Shown piece after piece: positions 1 through 6,883 of a stretch of 20,641 bases of DNA (within the stretch, counting starts at the first letter, position 1; each line of letters starts with the position of its first letter). Position numbers and translations under genes: made by a program. The stretch is from positions 1-20,641 of the forward strand of contig JANLPT010000075.1 of assembly GCA_031367405.1 (NCBI GenBank). The letters are read 5' to 3'. Under the pieces are notes generated by a model. That model saw only the letters and a list, made by a program, of their open reading frames with translations. It was not told the DNA's origin and ran no database searches. Source of the stretch: JALHNI01 sp031367405. GTDB lineage: Bacteria; Acidobacteriota; Terriglobia; Bryobacterales; Bryobacteraceae.

Positions 1-1707
1 GAGCCGTTTACGGACACGCTGGCCCCCGAGCTGAAAGCAGTGCGCGAGGGCCGAACCAAAGAGACCTCCATCCCCGTCATCGTCCAATTCAAGGCCGGTG
101 CCAAGAACAAGCAACAAGGCCGCGCGCGTCTGCTGTCGCGCGGAGCCGTCGAGCGAACCGACCTCGGCGAGTCCACCCTCTTCAACGTCACCCCGGACCA
201 ACTCGAAGCCCTGGCCACGGACCCCTCCGTCGAGTACGTTTCGCCCGATCGTGAAGTGAAAGCCAACCTCGACCTCATCCAACCCACAGTCCGCGCTGAT
301 ATCGCGCTGGCCAATAGCTTCAGCGGCAAAGGGATCGGCATCGCCATCATCGATAGCGGCGTCACCGGGCACGGCGATCTGGGCGACCCTGCCGTGATGT
401 TCAGCTCGCGGATCGTCTACAAGGAGAACTTCGTCGCCGGCGAGACCACGACGGATGACCTGTACGGCCACGGCACCCATGTCGCCGGCATCGCCGCCGG
501 CAACGGCGCCTCATCGAGCGCCTCCACCAACAACAGGACCTTCCGCGGCATCGCCACCGGCGCCAATATCATCAATCTGCGCGTCCTCAATGCCAACGGT
601 GTTGGCACCGACAGCCAGGTGGTCGCCGCCATTAACCGCGCCATTGCGCTCAAGGGCACTTACAACATCCGCGTCATCAACCTCTCGTTGGGTCGAGCGG
701 TGATGGAAAGTTACAAGACCGATCCGCTGGGCGTCGCCGTCGATAACGCAGTGAAGGCGGGCATCGTCGTCGTGGTCGCCGCCGGAAACTACGGCCGCGA
801 CAACACCTTCAAGACCCAAGGCTACGGATTGATCACGTCACCGGGCAATCATCCCCGCGTCATCACCGTGGGCGCGATGAAGACTCGCGAAACGGCCGCT
901 CGCGCCGACGATGAGATTGCCAGTTACAGCTCCAAGGGTCCGACGATGATCGACCGCATCGCCAAGCCCGACCTCGTGGCGCCCGGCAATCGCGTGGCTT
1001 CGTTGATGACGCTGAAAACCTATTTCGCCAATCAGTATCCGGGCAATCAAATTCCGCTAGCTTATTACACCGTCACAACGGACAGTTTTTTGAGCCCGTT
1101 TGTCAGTTCCGCGAGTTCCTTCAGCTACTTCCGGCTGAGCGGCACCAGCATGTCGACGCCCGTCGTGAGCGGTGCCGTCGCGTTGATGTTACAAAAGGAC
1201 CCGGCGCTTTCGCCCGACACCGTCAAGGCCCGTCTCATGAAGACCGCCACTAAGACCTTCCCCACCAGCAGCACCGCCACTGATCCGGTTACCGGTGCCA
1301 CTTACGTCAGTCAATACGATCTCTTCACCGTCGGCGCCGGCTACCTCGACGTCTGGGCCGCGATGAATTCCAAGGACGTCGCGAAGCTTCCGGCTCTCTC
1401 GCCCGCCGTCAAGTACGACACCAAAACCATGCAAGTCTATTTCGTAAAAGACCCTTCCGCCCTCTGGGGTTCTTCGGCCGCGTGGGGTTCCTCAGCGGTG
1501 TGGGGCAGCAACACCTTTACCGGTGCCACATCAGCCGCTTGGGGTTCCAGCGCGCTCTGGGGCTCTTCGGCCGCCTGGGGCTCTTCGGCCGCCTGGGGAT
1601 CGTCGGCCGCCTGGGGATCGTCCGCCGCCTGGGGCTCTTCGGCCCTTTGGGGCTCTTCCACTCCGCAAGCGGAGAACTTGAACATCATCATCCTCGGAGA
1701 ACAATAA
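1..1707 (+). CDS. S8 subtilisin-like serine protease with C-terminal WGSS repeats (5' partial)
   Basis: The frame is open from base 1, so the true start and any signal peptide lie upstream; the GTG at 40 is not needed as a start. Numbering from that GTG, residues about 10-80 look like an inhibitor I9 propeptide (IPVIVQFKAG to VEYVSPDREV). The peptidase domain follows with Asp105 in IIDSGV, His144 in GHGTHVAG, the oxyanion Asn250 in VAAGNYG and Ser370 in GTSMSTP, so the triad is complete. The domain ends near residue 450. The last 80 residues carry ten WGS[S/N] hexapeptide-type repeats and a short hydrophobic tail (NIIILGEQ). By family it is a secreted endopeptidase. The repeat tail may anchor it, mediate contacts or be removed on maturation; nothing here decides this. 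It converges on ispG with a 51-bp gap. Confidence 0.93.
   Translation, partial: EPFTDTLAPELKAVREGRTKETSIPVIVQFKAGAKNKQQGRARLLSRGAVERTDLGESTLFNVTPDQLEALATDPSVEYVSPDREVKANLDLIQPTVRADIALANSFSGKGIGIAIIDSGVTGHGDLGDPAVMFSSRIVYKENFVAGETTTDDLYGHGTHVAGIAAGNGASSSASTNNRTFRGIATGANIINLRVLNANGVGTDSQVVAAINRAIALKGTYNIRVINLSLGRAVMESYKTDPLGVAVDNAVKAGIVVVVAAGNYGRDNTFKTQGYGLITSPGNHPRVITVGAMKTRETAARADDEIASYSSKGPTMIDRIAKPDLVAPGNRVASLMTLKTYFANQYPGNQIPLAYYTVTTDSFLSPFVSSASSFSYFRLSGTSMSTPVVSGAVALMLQKDPALSPDTVKARLMKTATKTFPTSSTATDPVTGATYVSQYDLFTVGAGYLDVWAAMNSKDVAKLPALSPAVKYDTKTMQVYFVKDPSALWGSSAAWGSSAVWGSNTFTGATSAAWGSSALWGSSAAWGSSAAWGSSAAWGSSAAWGSSALWGSSTPQAENLNIIILGEQ
1459..1659 (+). repeat. Coding 18-bp tandem repeats encoding A[ALV]WGS[SN]
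   Basis: Ten units of six codons (Ala-Ala/Leu/Val-Trp-Gly-Ser-Ser/Asn) lie in the 3' end of the S8 protease gene. Units 1-3 are separated from units 4-10 by an eight-codon spacer (NTFTGATS region). Several of units 5-10 are nearly identical at the DNA level and differ mostly at third positions of the Gly and Ser codons (ggc tct tcg versus gga tcg tcg), which suggests recent unit duplication. The repeat is protein-coding, not a CRISPR array, because there are no unique spacers. Confidence 0.9.
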
Positions 1708-1758
1708 CCCCGCGCCTCCAACGAACCCCGGCCGTAAGGGAGGGGATAACTTAGTAAC

Positions 1759-3012
1759 TTACTTCACGTAATGTGACTCGACGTAACTGTTCAACATGCC
1801 GATAAACTCGGCCACAATATGGTCGCCCCGCAGCGTCTTGGCTAACCTGCCATCCACGTAAACCGGGGCGACCGGCTCCTCAAACGTGCCCGGCAGCGAG
1901 ATCCCGAGATTCGCATGCTTACTCTCGCCCGGGCCGTTCACGATGCAACCCATCACCGCCACCTTCATCTCTTCCACGCCCGTGTAGCTTTCCCGCCAAA
2001 CGGGCATTTGCTCGCGTAAGTAACGCTGAATCTGGTCAGCCATATCCTGAAAGAATGTCGACGTCGTGCGGCCGCATCCCGGGCAAGCCGTCACCTGCGG
2101 AGTAAATGCGCGTAACTCCAGCGCCTGTAAGATCTGCTGACAAACAATTACTTCGTCCGTACGGTCCCCATTGGGCAGGGGAGTCAGCGAGCAACGAATC
2201 GTATCGCCAATGCCTTCCTGTAACATCACGCCTAACGCTGCCGTCGAATAGACAATGCCCTTGGAGCCCAGCCCCGCTTCGGTCAACCCTAAATGAATCG
2301 GATAATCGCAATTAGCCGCCAAACCGCGATTCACAATCATCAAGTCCTGCACGCCACTCACTTTAGCCGAAAGAATAATGTAATCGTGCGGCAAGCCATA
2401 GGTCTCGGCCTTCTCCGCCGAAATCAACGCCGACATCACCATGGCGTTCATGGTGACTTCTTTAGCATCGAGCGGATCGTCGAGTTTCGCATTCTCGTCC
2501 ATCATCGCGGTGAGCAACGCCGCATCGAGCGAACCCCAGTTCACCCCAATGCGCACCGGCTTGCCATATTCAATCGCGCACTCGATCATCGTGCGAAAGT
2601 TGTCGTCGTGCTTCTTGCCGATATTCACGTTGCCCGGATTGATGCGATACTTCGCTAACGCGCGGGCACACTCGGGATACTTCTTCAAAAGCTGATGCCC
2701 GTTGTAATGGAAGTCGCCGACGATCGGCGTGGTGAAGCCGTGCAAGCGAATCGTGTCCACCACGCGCGGCAAGGCGCGCGCGGCATCGTCCGTATTCACC
2801 GTCACGCGCACCACTTCTGAGCCCGCCTTGGCCAGTTCCATAATCTGGTTGGCCGTTCCGGTGACGTCGGCCGTATCGGTGTTCGTCATCGACTGCACCA
2901 TGATCGGGTGCCCACCACCCACCTTCACTCCGCCGATATCGACCGTGATCGACTTCCTTCGGCGAATGGGTTGAATGCGAATCATCGGGGTGGCCAGGGC
3001 CATAGTTGCCAT
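1759..3012 (-). CDS. ispG: 4-hydroxy-3-methylbut-2-en-1-yl diphosphate synthase (IspG/GcpE)
   Basis: This cytosolic [4Fe-4S] enzyme of the MEP pathway converts methylerythritol cyclodiphosphate to HMBPP for isoprenoid synthesis. The N-terminal TIM-barrel part is clear from IMVQSMTNTDTADV and RINPGNVNIGKK. The C-terminal cluster domain holds Cys310 and Cys313 (ACPGCGRT), Cys356 and Glu363 (GCIVNGPGE), matching the three-Cys-plus-Glu ligand set of E. coli IspG. At 417 aa it is longer than the 372-aa E. coli protein, with extra residues between the second and third Cys. The frame runs open to 3435, but that extension is antisense to cobT. I chose ATG 3012 because TAAACT on the minus strand (3020-3025) ends 7 nt before it. 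ATG 3003 (after an AGGGG) and ATG 2985 are alternatives. Confidence 0.95.
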   Translation of the reverse strand: MATMALATPMIRIQPIRRRKSITVDIGGVKVGGGHPIMVQSMTNTDTADVTGTANQIMELAKAGSEVVRVTVNTDDAARALPRVVDTIRLHGFTTPIVGDFHYNGHQLLKKYPECARALAKYRINPGNVNIGKKHDDNFRTMIECAIEYGKPVRIGVNWGSLDAALLTAMMDENAKLDDPLDAKEVTMNAMVMSALISAEKAETYGLPHDYIILSAKVSGVQDLMIVNRGLAANCDYPIHLGLTEAGLGSKGIVYSTAALGVMLQEGIGDTIRCSLTPLPNGDRTDEVIVCQQILQALELRAFTPQVTACPGCGRTTSTFFQDMADQIQRYLREQMPVWRESYTGVEEMKVAVMGCIVNGPGESKHANLGISLPGTFEEPVAPVYVDGRLAKTLRGDHIVAEFIGMLNSYVESHYVK

Positions 3013-3033
3013 ATCCCCTAGTTTAGTGGGTAG
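3013..3033. promoter_or_regulatory. Bidirectional ispG/cobT promoter with a shared -10 box
   Basis: Only 21 bp separate the divergent start codons. The heptamer TAGTTTA at 3019-3025 reads TAGTTT on the plus strand (9 nt before the cobT ATG) and TAAACT on the minus strand (7 nt before the ispG ATG at 3012). Both readings fit a -10 hexamer with transcription starting at or next to the start codon. No convincing -35 elements are seen; any would lie inside the opposite gene. The overlap is seen directly; promoter activity is inferred. Confidence 0.5.
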
Positions 3034-4002
3034 ATGGAAGCTGTGTCTCTTTCTGAATCCATTCAACGGCGGCTGGACTCGCTCACCAAGCCCCCAGGCA
3101 GCCTGGGTGACCTCGAACGAATCGCCCACCGCTATTGCCTCATCGCCGGGCAATTGACCCCTCCCCTGCCCCGCAAAGGCCTGTACATCTTCTGCGCAGA
3201 CCACGGCGTGGTCGCCGAAGGCGTCAGCGCCTACCCTTCCTCTGTCACGGCCCAGATGGTCGATAATTTCCAGCGCGGCGGTGCCGCCATTAACGGGCTG
3301 TGCCGGCAATTTCAGATTGAGCCCGTCATCATCGACTGCGGCGTGGGCCATCCCACCGCCAATTTCGCCGTCGAGCCGGCCATGACGCTTCAGAAGGCCG
3401 GGGAGTTGCTGAAACGAGGCCGCATGCTGGCCCATTCGGCGAAGCAGCGCTTCGATCTGGTGGGATTGGGCGAAATGGGCATCGGCAATACGACGTCAGC
3501 CGCCGCCTTACTCTCGGCCTTCACCGGCGCGGATCCGTCCATCACCGTGGGCGCGGGGACGGGCTTGGACGATGCCGGCGTTCTGCGGAAAATCGCCGTG
3601 GTGAATCGTGCGTTAGCCCGCCATGTTTCCCGTGACCCGTTAGCCGTGCTGGCCGCTTTGGGCGGCTTCGAAATCGGCACCATGGCCGGCTTCATTCTGA
3701 CGGCGGCCGAAATCGGGTTGCCGGTGGTGGTGGATGGCTTTATCAGCTCGGCGGCGGCTTTGGTCGCGTTGCGGCTGAATCCTGCATCGCTCGAGACCGC
3801 ATTCTTCTCGCACCGCTCGGCCGAACGAGGCCACTCGGCGATGCTGGAGGCCCTCGGCGTTTCGCCCTGTTTCGACCTGGGTTTGCGGCTCGGGGAAGGC
3901 TCTGGTGCGGCGCTGATGATGAATTTGGTCGAGACCGCACTGCGCCTTTACCTCGAGATGGCCACTTTTGCCGAAGCGGGCGTGGCGGAAAAGCTAGACT
4001 AG
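3034..4002 (+). CDS. cobT: Nicotinate-nucleotide--dimethylbenzimidazole phosphoribosyltransferase (CobT)
   Basis: CobT transfers phosphoribose from nicotinate mononucleotide to a lower-ligand base such as dimethylbenzimidazole, giving the alpha-ribazole phosphate used to finish cobalamin. At 322 aa it is slightly shorter than the usual 340-356 aa. It shows the substrate-binding start KPPGSLGDLE (residues 19-28), FCADHGVVAEGVSAYP, GEMGIGNTTSAAAL, GAGTGLDD, and the catalytic Glu288 in RLGEGSGAAL, equivalent to Glu317 of Salmonella CobT. No other cobalamin genes and no cobalamin riboswitch are seen nearby, so it may serve salvage or remodelling. ATG 3034 follows a TAGTTT box by 9 nt and has no strong Shine-Dalgarno. 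Confidence 0.95.
   Translation: MEAVSLSESIQRRLDSLTKPPGSLGDLERIAHRYCLIAGQLTPPLPRKGLYIFCADHGVVAEGVSAYPSSVTAQMVDNFQRGGAAINGLCRQFQIEPVIIDCGVGHPTANFAVEPAMTLQKAGELLKRGRMLAHSAKQRFDLVGLGEMGIGNTTSAAALLSAFTGADPSITVGAGTGLDDAGVLRKIAVVNRALARHVSRDPLAVLAALGGFEIGTMAGFILTAAEIGLPVVVDGFISSAAALVALRLNPASLETAFFSHRSAERGHSAMLEALGVSPCFDLGLRLGEGSGAALMMNLVETALRLYLEMATFAEAGVAEKLD
3995..4000 (+). promoter_or_regulatory. -10 box TAGACT for the ABC permease gene
   Basis: TAGACT overlaps the cobT stop codon and ends 6 nt before the TTG at 4007. This is the same spacing seen at 5797, 6872, 13175 (minus) and 14800. Predicted transcription would start at the TTG itself. Confidence 0.4.
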
Positions 4003-4006
4003 TAGT

Positions 4007-5104
4007 TTGGTTAATCAGCTTGTCATCGAAAACCTGAAGCACCGGCCCGTGCGCACCGGCCTCAGCATCCTCGCCATCGCCTTTTCCGTCACCCTCGTCC
4101 TGACCATCGTCGGCCTCAGCGACGGCATGCTGGAAGATCAGCGGGACCGCGCTCGTGGGGCCGGTGCCGACGTCATCTTTCGTTCGCCTACCGCTTCCTT
4201 CGGCACCGGCGGCGGCTCGGCACCTCTCAACGAGAAGTTGGTACCTTTCCTGGAAACGCAGCCGCACATCGCCATGGCCGCGGGCGTCCTGATCCACAAT
4301 TTGCAATTTCCGAACTCGCTGCACGGGATTGACCTTGCACGCTCATCCCGCATGGCCGGTGGCCTGCGCTTCGTGCATGGCGGCCCGTTTCAGACCGACA
4401 ACGACATCATCGTCGACGAATATTATGCTCGTGAAAAGAAGCTGAAGGTGGGCTCGAAGCTGGCCCTTCTCAATCGCGACTGGATCGTTCGGGGCATTGT
4501 GGAGAGCGGTAAGTTGGGCCGCATGTTTGTGCAACTGCCGGTCCTGCAGAGTTTAACCAGTAACCCGGGCCGCATTACCCAGATATACCTGAAAGTCGAC
4601 CAACCGGCTAACATCCCCGTCGTGGTGGCTGACCTGAAAGCCAAACAACCGGACTATGGTATTAACACGATGGAAGAAGTCCTGTCGTTCTTCAGCGCCG
4701 ATAAGATTCCGCAATTGGGCATCTTTCTAAAAGTCATCGTCGGCATCGCGGTAGCGATTGGCTTTGTCTTCGTCTTTCTTTCGATGTATACGGCAGTGCT
4801 GGAACGCACCCGGGAAATCGGCATTCTCAAAGCCCTCGGGGCCTCGCCCGGATTTATTGTGGGCTTACTACTCCGGGAATCCATGTTACTCGCCGTGCTC
4901 GGCGCCATCACCGGAATTATCTTCTCCTTCGGGACGCGCTATTTATTTCTGATGATGATTCCGGCTTCGATGCAGCAGAAGATCACGCCCGATTGGTGGC
5001 CCAAAGTCCTGCTGATCGCCATGTTCGGTGCGCTCCTCGGCACGCTATATCCGGGATTGAAAGCGGCCCGGCAGGACGCCATTGAGGCCTTGTCTTATGA
5101 CTGA
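4007..5104 (+). CDS. ABC transporter permease, MacB/LolC-FtsX type
   Basis: This 365-aa inner-membrane permease has the MacB topology: a first membrane helix at about 17-37 after the amphipathic start (ENLKHRPVRTGLS), a periplasmic MacB_PCD-like domain (about 40-235), then three helices in the FtsX domain (about 238-262, 286-308, 333-350). The loop ERTREIGILKALGAS is the coupling-helix signature of FtsX permeases. It overlaps the ATPase gene by 8 bp, so the two are surely co-translated. No membrane-fusion adaptor gene is adjacent, so whether it exports lipoproteins, peptides or drugs cannot be told. The start is TTG 4007, placed 6 nt after a TAGACT box; no good Shine-Dalgarno is present. The in-frame GTG at 4049 would cut into the first helix. 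Confidence 0.87.
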   Translation: MVNQLVIENLKHRPVRTGLSILAIAFSVTLVLTIVGLSDGMLEDQRDRARGAGADVIFRSPTASFGTGGGSAPLNEKLVPFLETQPHIAMAAGVLIHNLQFPNSLHGIDLARSSRMAGGLRFVHGGPFQTDNDIIVDEYYAREKKLKVGSKLALLNRDWIVRGIVESGKLGRMFVQLPVLQSLTSNPGRITQIYLKVDQPANIPVVVADLKAKQPDYGINTMEEVLSFFSADKIPQLGIFLKVIVGIAVAIGFVFVFLSMYTAVLERTREIGILKALGASPGFIVGLLLRESMLLAVLGAITGIIFSFGTRYLFLMMIPASMQQKITPDWWPKVLLIAMFGALLGTLYPGLKAARQDAIEALSYD

Positions 5105-5804
5105 CCAGATGGTGGAAATTAGTGGATTAACCAAACTCTACCATCAGGGCGACGTCGAAGTAGCCGCTTTGCGCGGGGTCGACTTACACATCGCCAAGGG
5201 CGAGTTCGTCGCGATCGTGGGTCCTTCGGGCTCCGGCAAGTCAACGCTCTTCAACATCCTCGGCGGACTCACACCGCCCACCGCCGGCACCGTCCGGTTA
5301 GCGGGGCAGGACTTACTCGCTTTAACCGAAGGCCAGCGCACCGACTTACGCAAACGCACCGTCGGCTTTGTCTTTCAGAAATATAATTTACTACCAACGC
5401 TTACCGCCAAGGAAAATATTGACATTGCCCGCTATATCGCGGGCTCCCGCGGCGAGCGGGATCCTGAATTCGAAGAGTCTCTCAAGTTACTCGGGCTAGC
5501 GGACCGGTTGAATCACAAGCCCCGCGCGATGTCCGGCGGCGAGCAGCAACGCGTCGCCATCGCCCGCGCCATCGTCAACCGTCCGGCCCTGTTGCTGGCC
5601 GACGAACCCACCGGCAACCTTGACACCGAGAACTCCACCCTGGTCCTCAAATTGCTAAAGGACCTCAACCATCGCCTTCACCAAACCATCGTCATGATCA
5701 CCCACAATCCCGAAGCGGCCGCCTTCGCCGACCGCATCGTCCACATGCGCGATGGCCGCATTGTCACCCCTCGTCACGCCCCACCCCAACCGGCGCTAGA
5801 ATAA
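5097..5804 (+). CDS. ABC transporter ATP-binding protein, LolD/MacB-like
   Basis: This 235-aa cytoplasmic ATPase partners the permease just upstream. All nucleotide-binding motifs are intact: Walker A GPSGSGKST (42-50), Q-loop Gln94 in VFQKYNLLP, signature SGGEQQR (146-152), Walker B LLADE (166-170) and the switch His203 in ITHNP. The PTGNLD stretch after Walker B is typical of the LolD/MacB/FtsE subgroup. ATG 5097 is chosen because it gives an ATGACTGA overlap with the permease stop; ATG 5109 is possible. The last codons (Pro-Ala-Leu-Glu-stop) contain the -10-like TAGAAT that seems to serve the next gene. Confidence 0.93.
   Translation: MTDQMVEISGLTKLYHQGDVEVAALRGVDLHIAKGEFVAIVGPSGSGKSTLFNILGGLTPPTAGTVRLAGQDLLALTEGQRTDLRKRTVGFVFQKYNLLPTLTAKENIDIARYIAGSRGERDPEFEESLKLLGLADRLNHKPRAMSGGEQQRVAIARAIVNRPALLLADEPTGNLDTENSTLVLKLLKDLNHRLHQTIVMITHNPEAAAFADRIVHMRDGRIVTPRHAPPQPALE
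5797..5802 (+). promoter_or_regulatory. -10 box TAGAAT for the MbcA/RES operon
   Basis: TAGAAT lies across the last codons of the ABC ATPase gene and ends 6 nt before ATG 5809. It is part of a 15-bp string (5790-5804) that recurs exactly at 6852-6866 before the second toxin-antitoxin pair. Confidence 0.45.
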
Positions 5805-5808
5805 TAGT

Positions 5809-6126
5809 ATGAGCAATCAGACTGTCGCACTGCTCGGAGCCTTTGAAGCGTTGCCCACGGCGGATCGCCAAAACTTTGCCGCAGAGGTTCTGCGCCGGAC
5901 CCCGCTAGACGTCTGGGCGTCCAGAGCGCACTATCTGGGACCGTTCATTCCCGTCGTGGCGCACACCTTGGCTGTTTTCGGTGACGAGGCCAAAGCTCAG
6001 CATTGGCTGGCCACTCCCTTGCCGCTCTTCGACGACCGTTCTCCTTCCGAAATCCTTCAAGAGCCCGGCGGCATCGACTTGATCGAGCAGACCCTCACCC
6101 GGATCGAACATAATATCCCGTCTTAA
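5809..6126 (+). CDS. MbcA/ParS/Xre-type antitoxin without a visible HTH
   Basis: This 105-aa protein ends in the toxin-binding domain of RES antitoxins (residues about 46-105, with VFGDEAKAQHWLATP, DRSPSEIL and LIEQTLTRIEHNI). Family members usually carry an Xre-like helix-turn-helix in front of this domain. Here the first 30 residues form a single short helix-like segment (LLGAFEALPTADRQ followed by NFAAEVLRR), similar to segments seen in other small antitoxins, and no HTH is visible. It precedes the RES toxin with a one-base TAATG overlap, the usual antitoxin-first order. It should bind the toxin and block its NAD-degrading site. Autoregulation is uncertain given the missing DNA-binding part. 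ATG 5809 sits 6 nt after TAGAAT. Confidence 0.82.
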   Translation: MSNQTVALLGAFEALPTADRQNFAAEVLRRTPLDVWASRAHYLGPFIPVVAHTLAVFGDEAKAQHWLATPLPLFDDRSPSEILQEPGGIDLIEQTLTRIEHNIPS

Positions 6127-6551
6127 TGCCCCAACGTGTCTACCGCGTCTGCCGGTCACGCTGGGCGATGCTGGATGGCGAAGGTGCCAGGCGAGTCGGT
6201 GCGCGGTGGAACTCACCCGGTCGCTCAATCGTTTACATGGCTGATAGCATCTCGCTCGCCGTGCTCGAAAACTTGGTCCATCTGTCGCGGCAAGATTTTC
6301 CTACCGGCTACGTTGTCATCGCCGCAGTGATCCCGGATAGCCTTGCTATCTTGAGCTTGGACGAACTCGCGAATCCTCAAGCAGGCGGAGATCAATGGTT
6401 TGATTCCCAGGCCTCGGCGGCGCTCCGGGTTAGTTCCGTCGTCGTCCCCGCAGAATTTAATTTCCTCCTGAATCCCGCTCATCCCGATTTTCAACGAATC
6501 GTAGTCGAGCCAGCCACGCCATTCAACTTCGACTCCCGTCTGTTTGCCTAG
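6126..6551 (+). CDS. RES-domain toxin (NAD-degrading, MbcT/ParT-like)
   Basis: This 141-aa protein spans a complete RES domain. The conserved ARWNSPGRSIVYMADS block supplies Arg27 and Tyr37, AVLENLVHL supplies Glu48, and RVSSVVVPAEFNFLLNPAHP supplies Ser104 together with the ENxLLNPxHP-type end. The usual VPS before the last motif reads VSS here. RES toxins of the MbcT/ParT/Xre-RES systems deplete NAD by phosphorolysis or hydrolysis or ADP-ribosylate a target; which applies cannot be read from sequence. Its ATG overlaps the antitoxin stop by one base, so translation is coupled. Length and motifs look intact, so the pair is probably functional. Confidence 0.92.
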   Translation: MPQRVYRVCRSRWAMLDGEGARRVGARWNSPGRSIVYMADSISLAVLENLVHLSRQDFPTGYVVIAAVIPDSLAILSLDELANPQAGGDQWFDSQASAALRVSSVVVPAEFNFLLNPAHPDFQRIVVEPATPFNFDSRLFA

Positions 6552-6771
6552 ACTTTCGAAGCCACAAAGCCGATAGTTTGGAACATGAAATCTTCCGAAA
6601 ACGGCGTTCGTTGCGGCGTACCGCCAGATTCAGGTTATTGGTGAGAACGCCGTACATCGCAGCCAGATCGGCGTCCAACATTACTTTCTTACCTCGAATC
6701 AGACTGATTCGGCTGGCGATCCGCTCGACGGGGATCAGACTGTTTTCTACTTTTGGCTTCGCGCTCGCCAT
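6548..6771 (-). pseudogene. ORF6N-domain gene fragment, frameshifted and truncated
   Basis: From ATG 6771 the product starts with a typical ORF6N domain (SLIPVERIASRISLIRGKKV, then MLDADLAAMYGV, LNLAVRRNERRF). Just after RRF, near 6596, the expected Pro-Glu-Asp-Phe-Met-Phe-Gln continuation is found in another frame; one missing base in the Pro codon would account for it. The shifted frame reads EDFMFQTIGFVASKV and stops at 6548, overlapping the RES stop codon. The rest of the domain and the usual C-terminal part are absent. ORF6N proteins are phage or plasmid-associated DNA-binding factors. A TAGACT box (6781-6786, minus) lies 9 nt before the ATG. Confidence 0.75.
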
Positions 6772-6780
6772 GCGGCAAAC

Positions 6781-6786
6781 AGTCTA
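6781..6786 (-). promoter_or_regulatory. -10 box TAGACT for the ORF6N remnant
   Basis: TAGACT on the minus strand ends 9 nt before ATG 6771. It matches the hexamer and spacing of other start-proximal boxes in the window, so the remnant may still be transcribed, running into the 3' end of the RES gene as antisense. Confidence 0.35.
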
Positions 6787-6790
6787 CCGG

Positions 6791-6820
6791 GCGAACAGCC
6801 GTAGACCTTGCCCAATCAAG
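6791..6820 (+). repeat. Direct repeat copy 1: relic of the ZIP gene 3' end
   Basis: These 30 bases are identical to 7484-7513, which encode the C-terminus of the ZIP transporter (LIGQGLRLFA on the minus strand). Three bases further on, 6824-6836 matches 7541-7553 exactly (13 bp), implying an internal 24-bp (8-codon) deletion in this copy. Similarity then fades by about 6858. The two copies bracket the DUF433/DUF5615 pair. Confidence 0.85.
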
Positions 6821-6857
6821 TCTGGGCCGAAGACCGCAGCGCACGCGATGTCCGGCG

Positions 6858-6883
6858 CTAGAATAAGGCTCTAGAATAAGGCT
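6858..6883 (+). promoter_or_regulatory. Tandemly duplicated 13-bp promoter core (ctagaataaggct x2)
   Basis: The 13-mer ctagaataaggct occurs twice in a row (6858-6870 and 6871-6883), directly before ATG 6884. Each copy carries a TAGAAT -10 box (6859-6864 and 6872-6877). The second box ends 6 nt before the ATG, predicting a leaderless transcript; the first would give a leader of about 13 nt with no Shine-Dalgarno. Confidence 0.55.

Noticed and set aside
1437..1721. Minus-strand frame over the WGSS repeats, and the idea of a CRISPR array there
   Set aside because: The minus frame is only the complement of coding repeats. The units are contiguous with no unique spacers, so it is not CRISPR.
3001..3033. 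Cobalamin riboswitch before cobT
   Set aside because: Only 21-30 bp separate cobT from ispG, far too short, and no B12-box-like sequence was seen.
3013..3435. N-terminal extension of the ispG reading frame by about 140 residues
   Set aside because: It is antisense to the conserved start of cobT, has no IspG homology, and the IspG domain begins near residue 20 of the chosen product.
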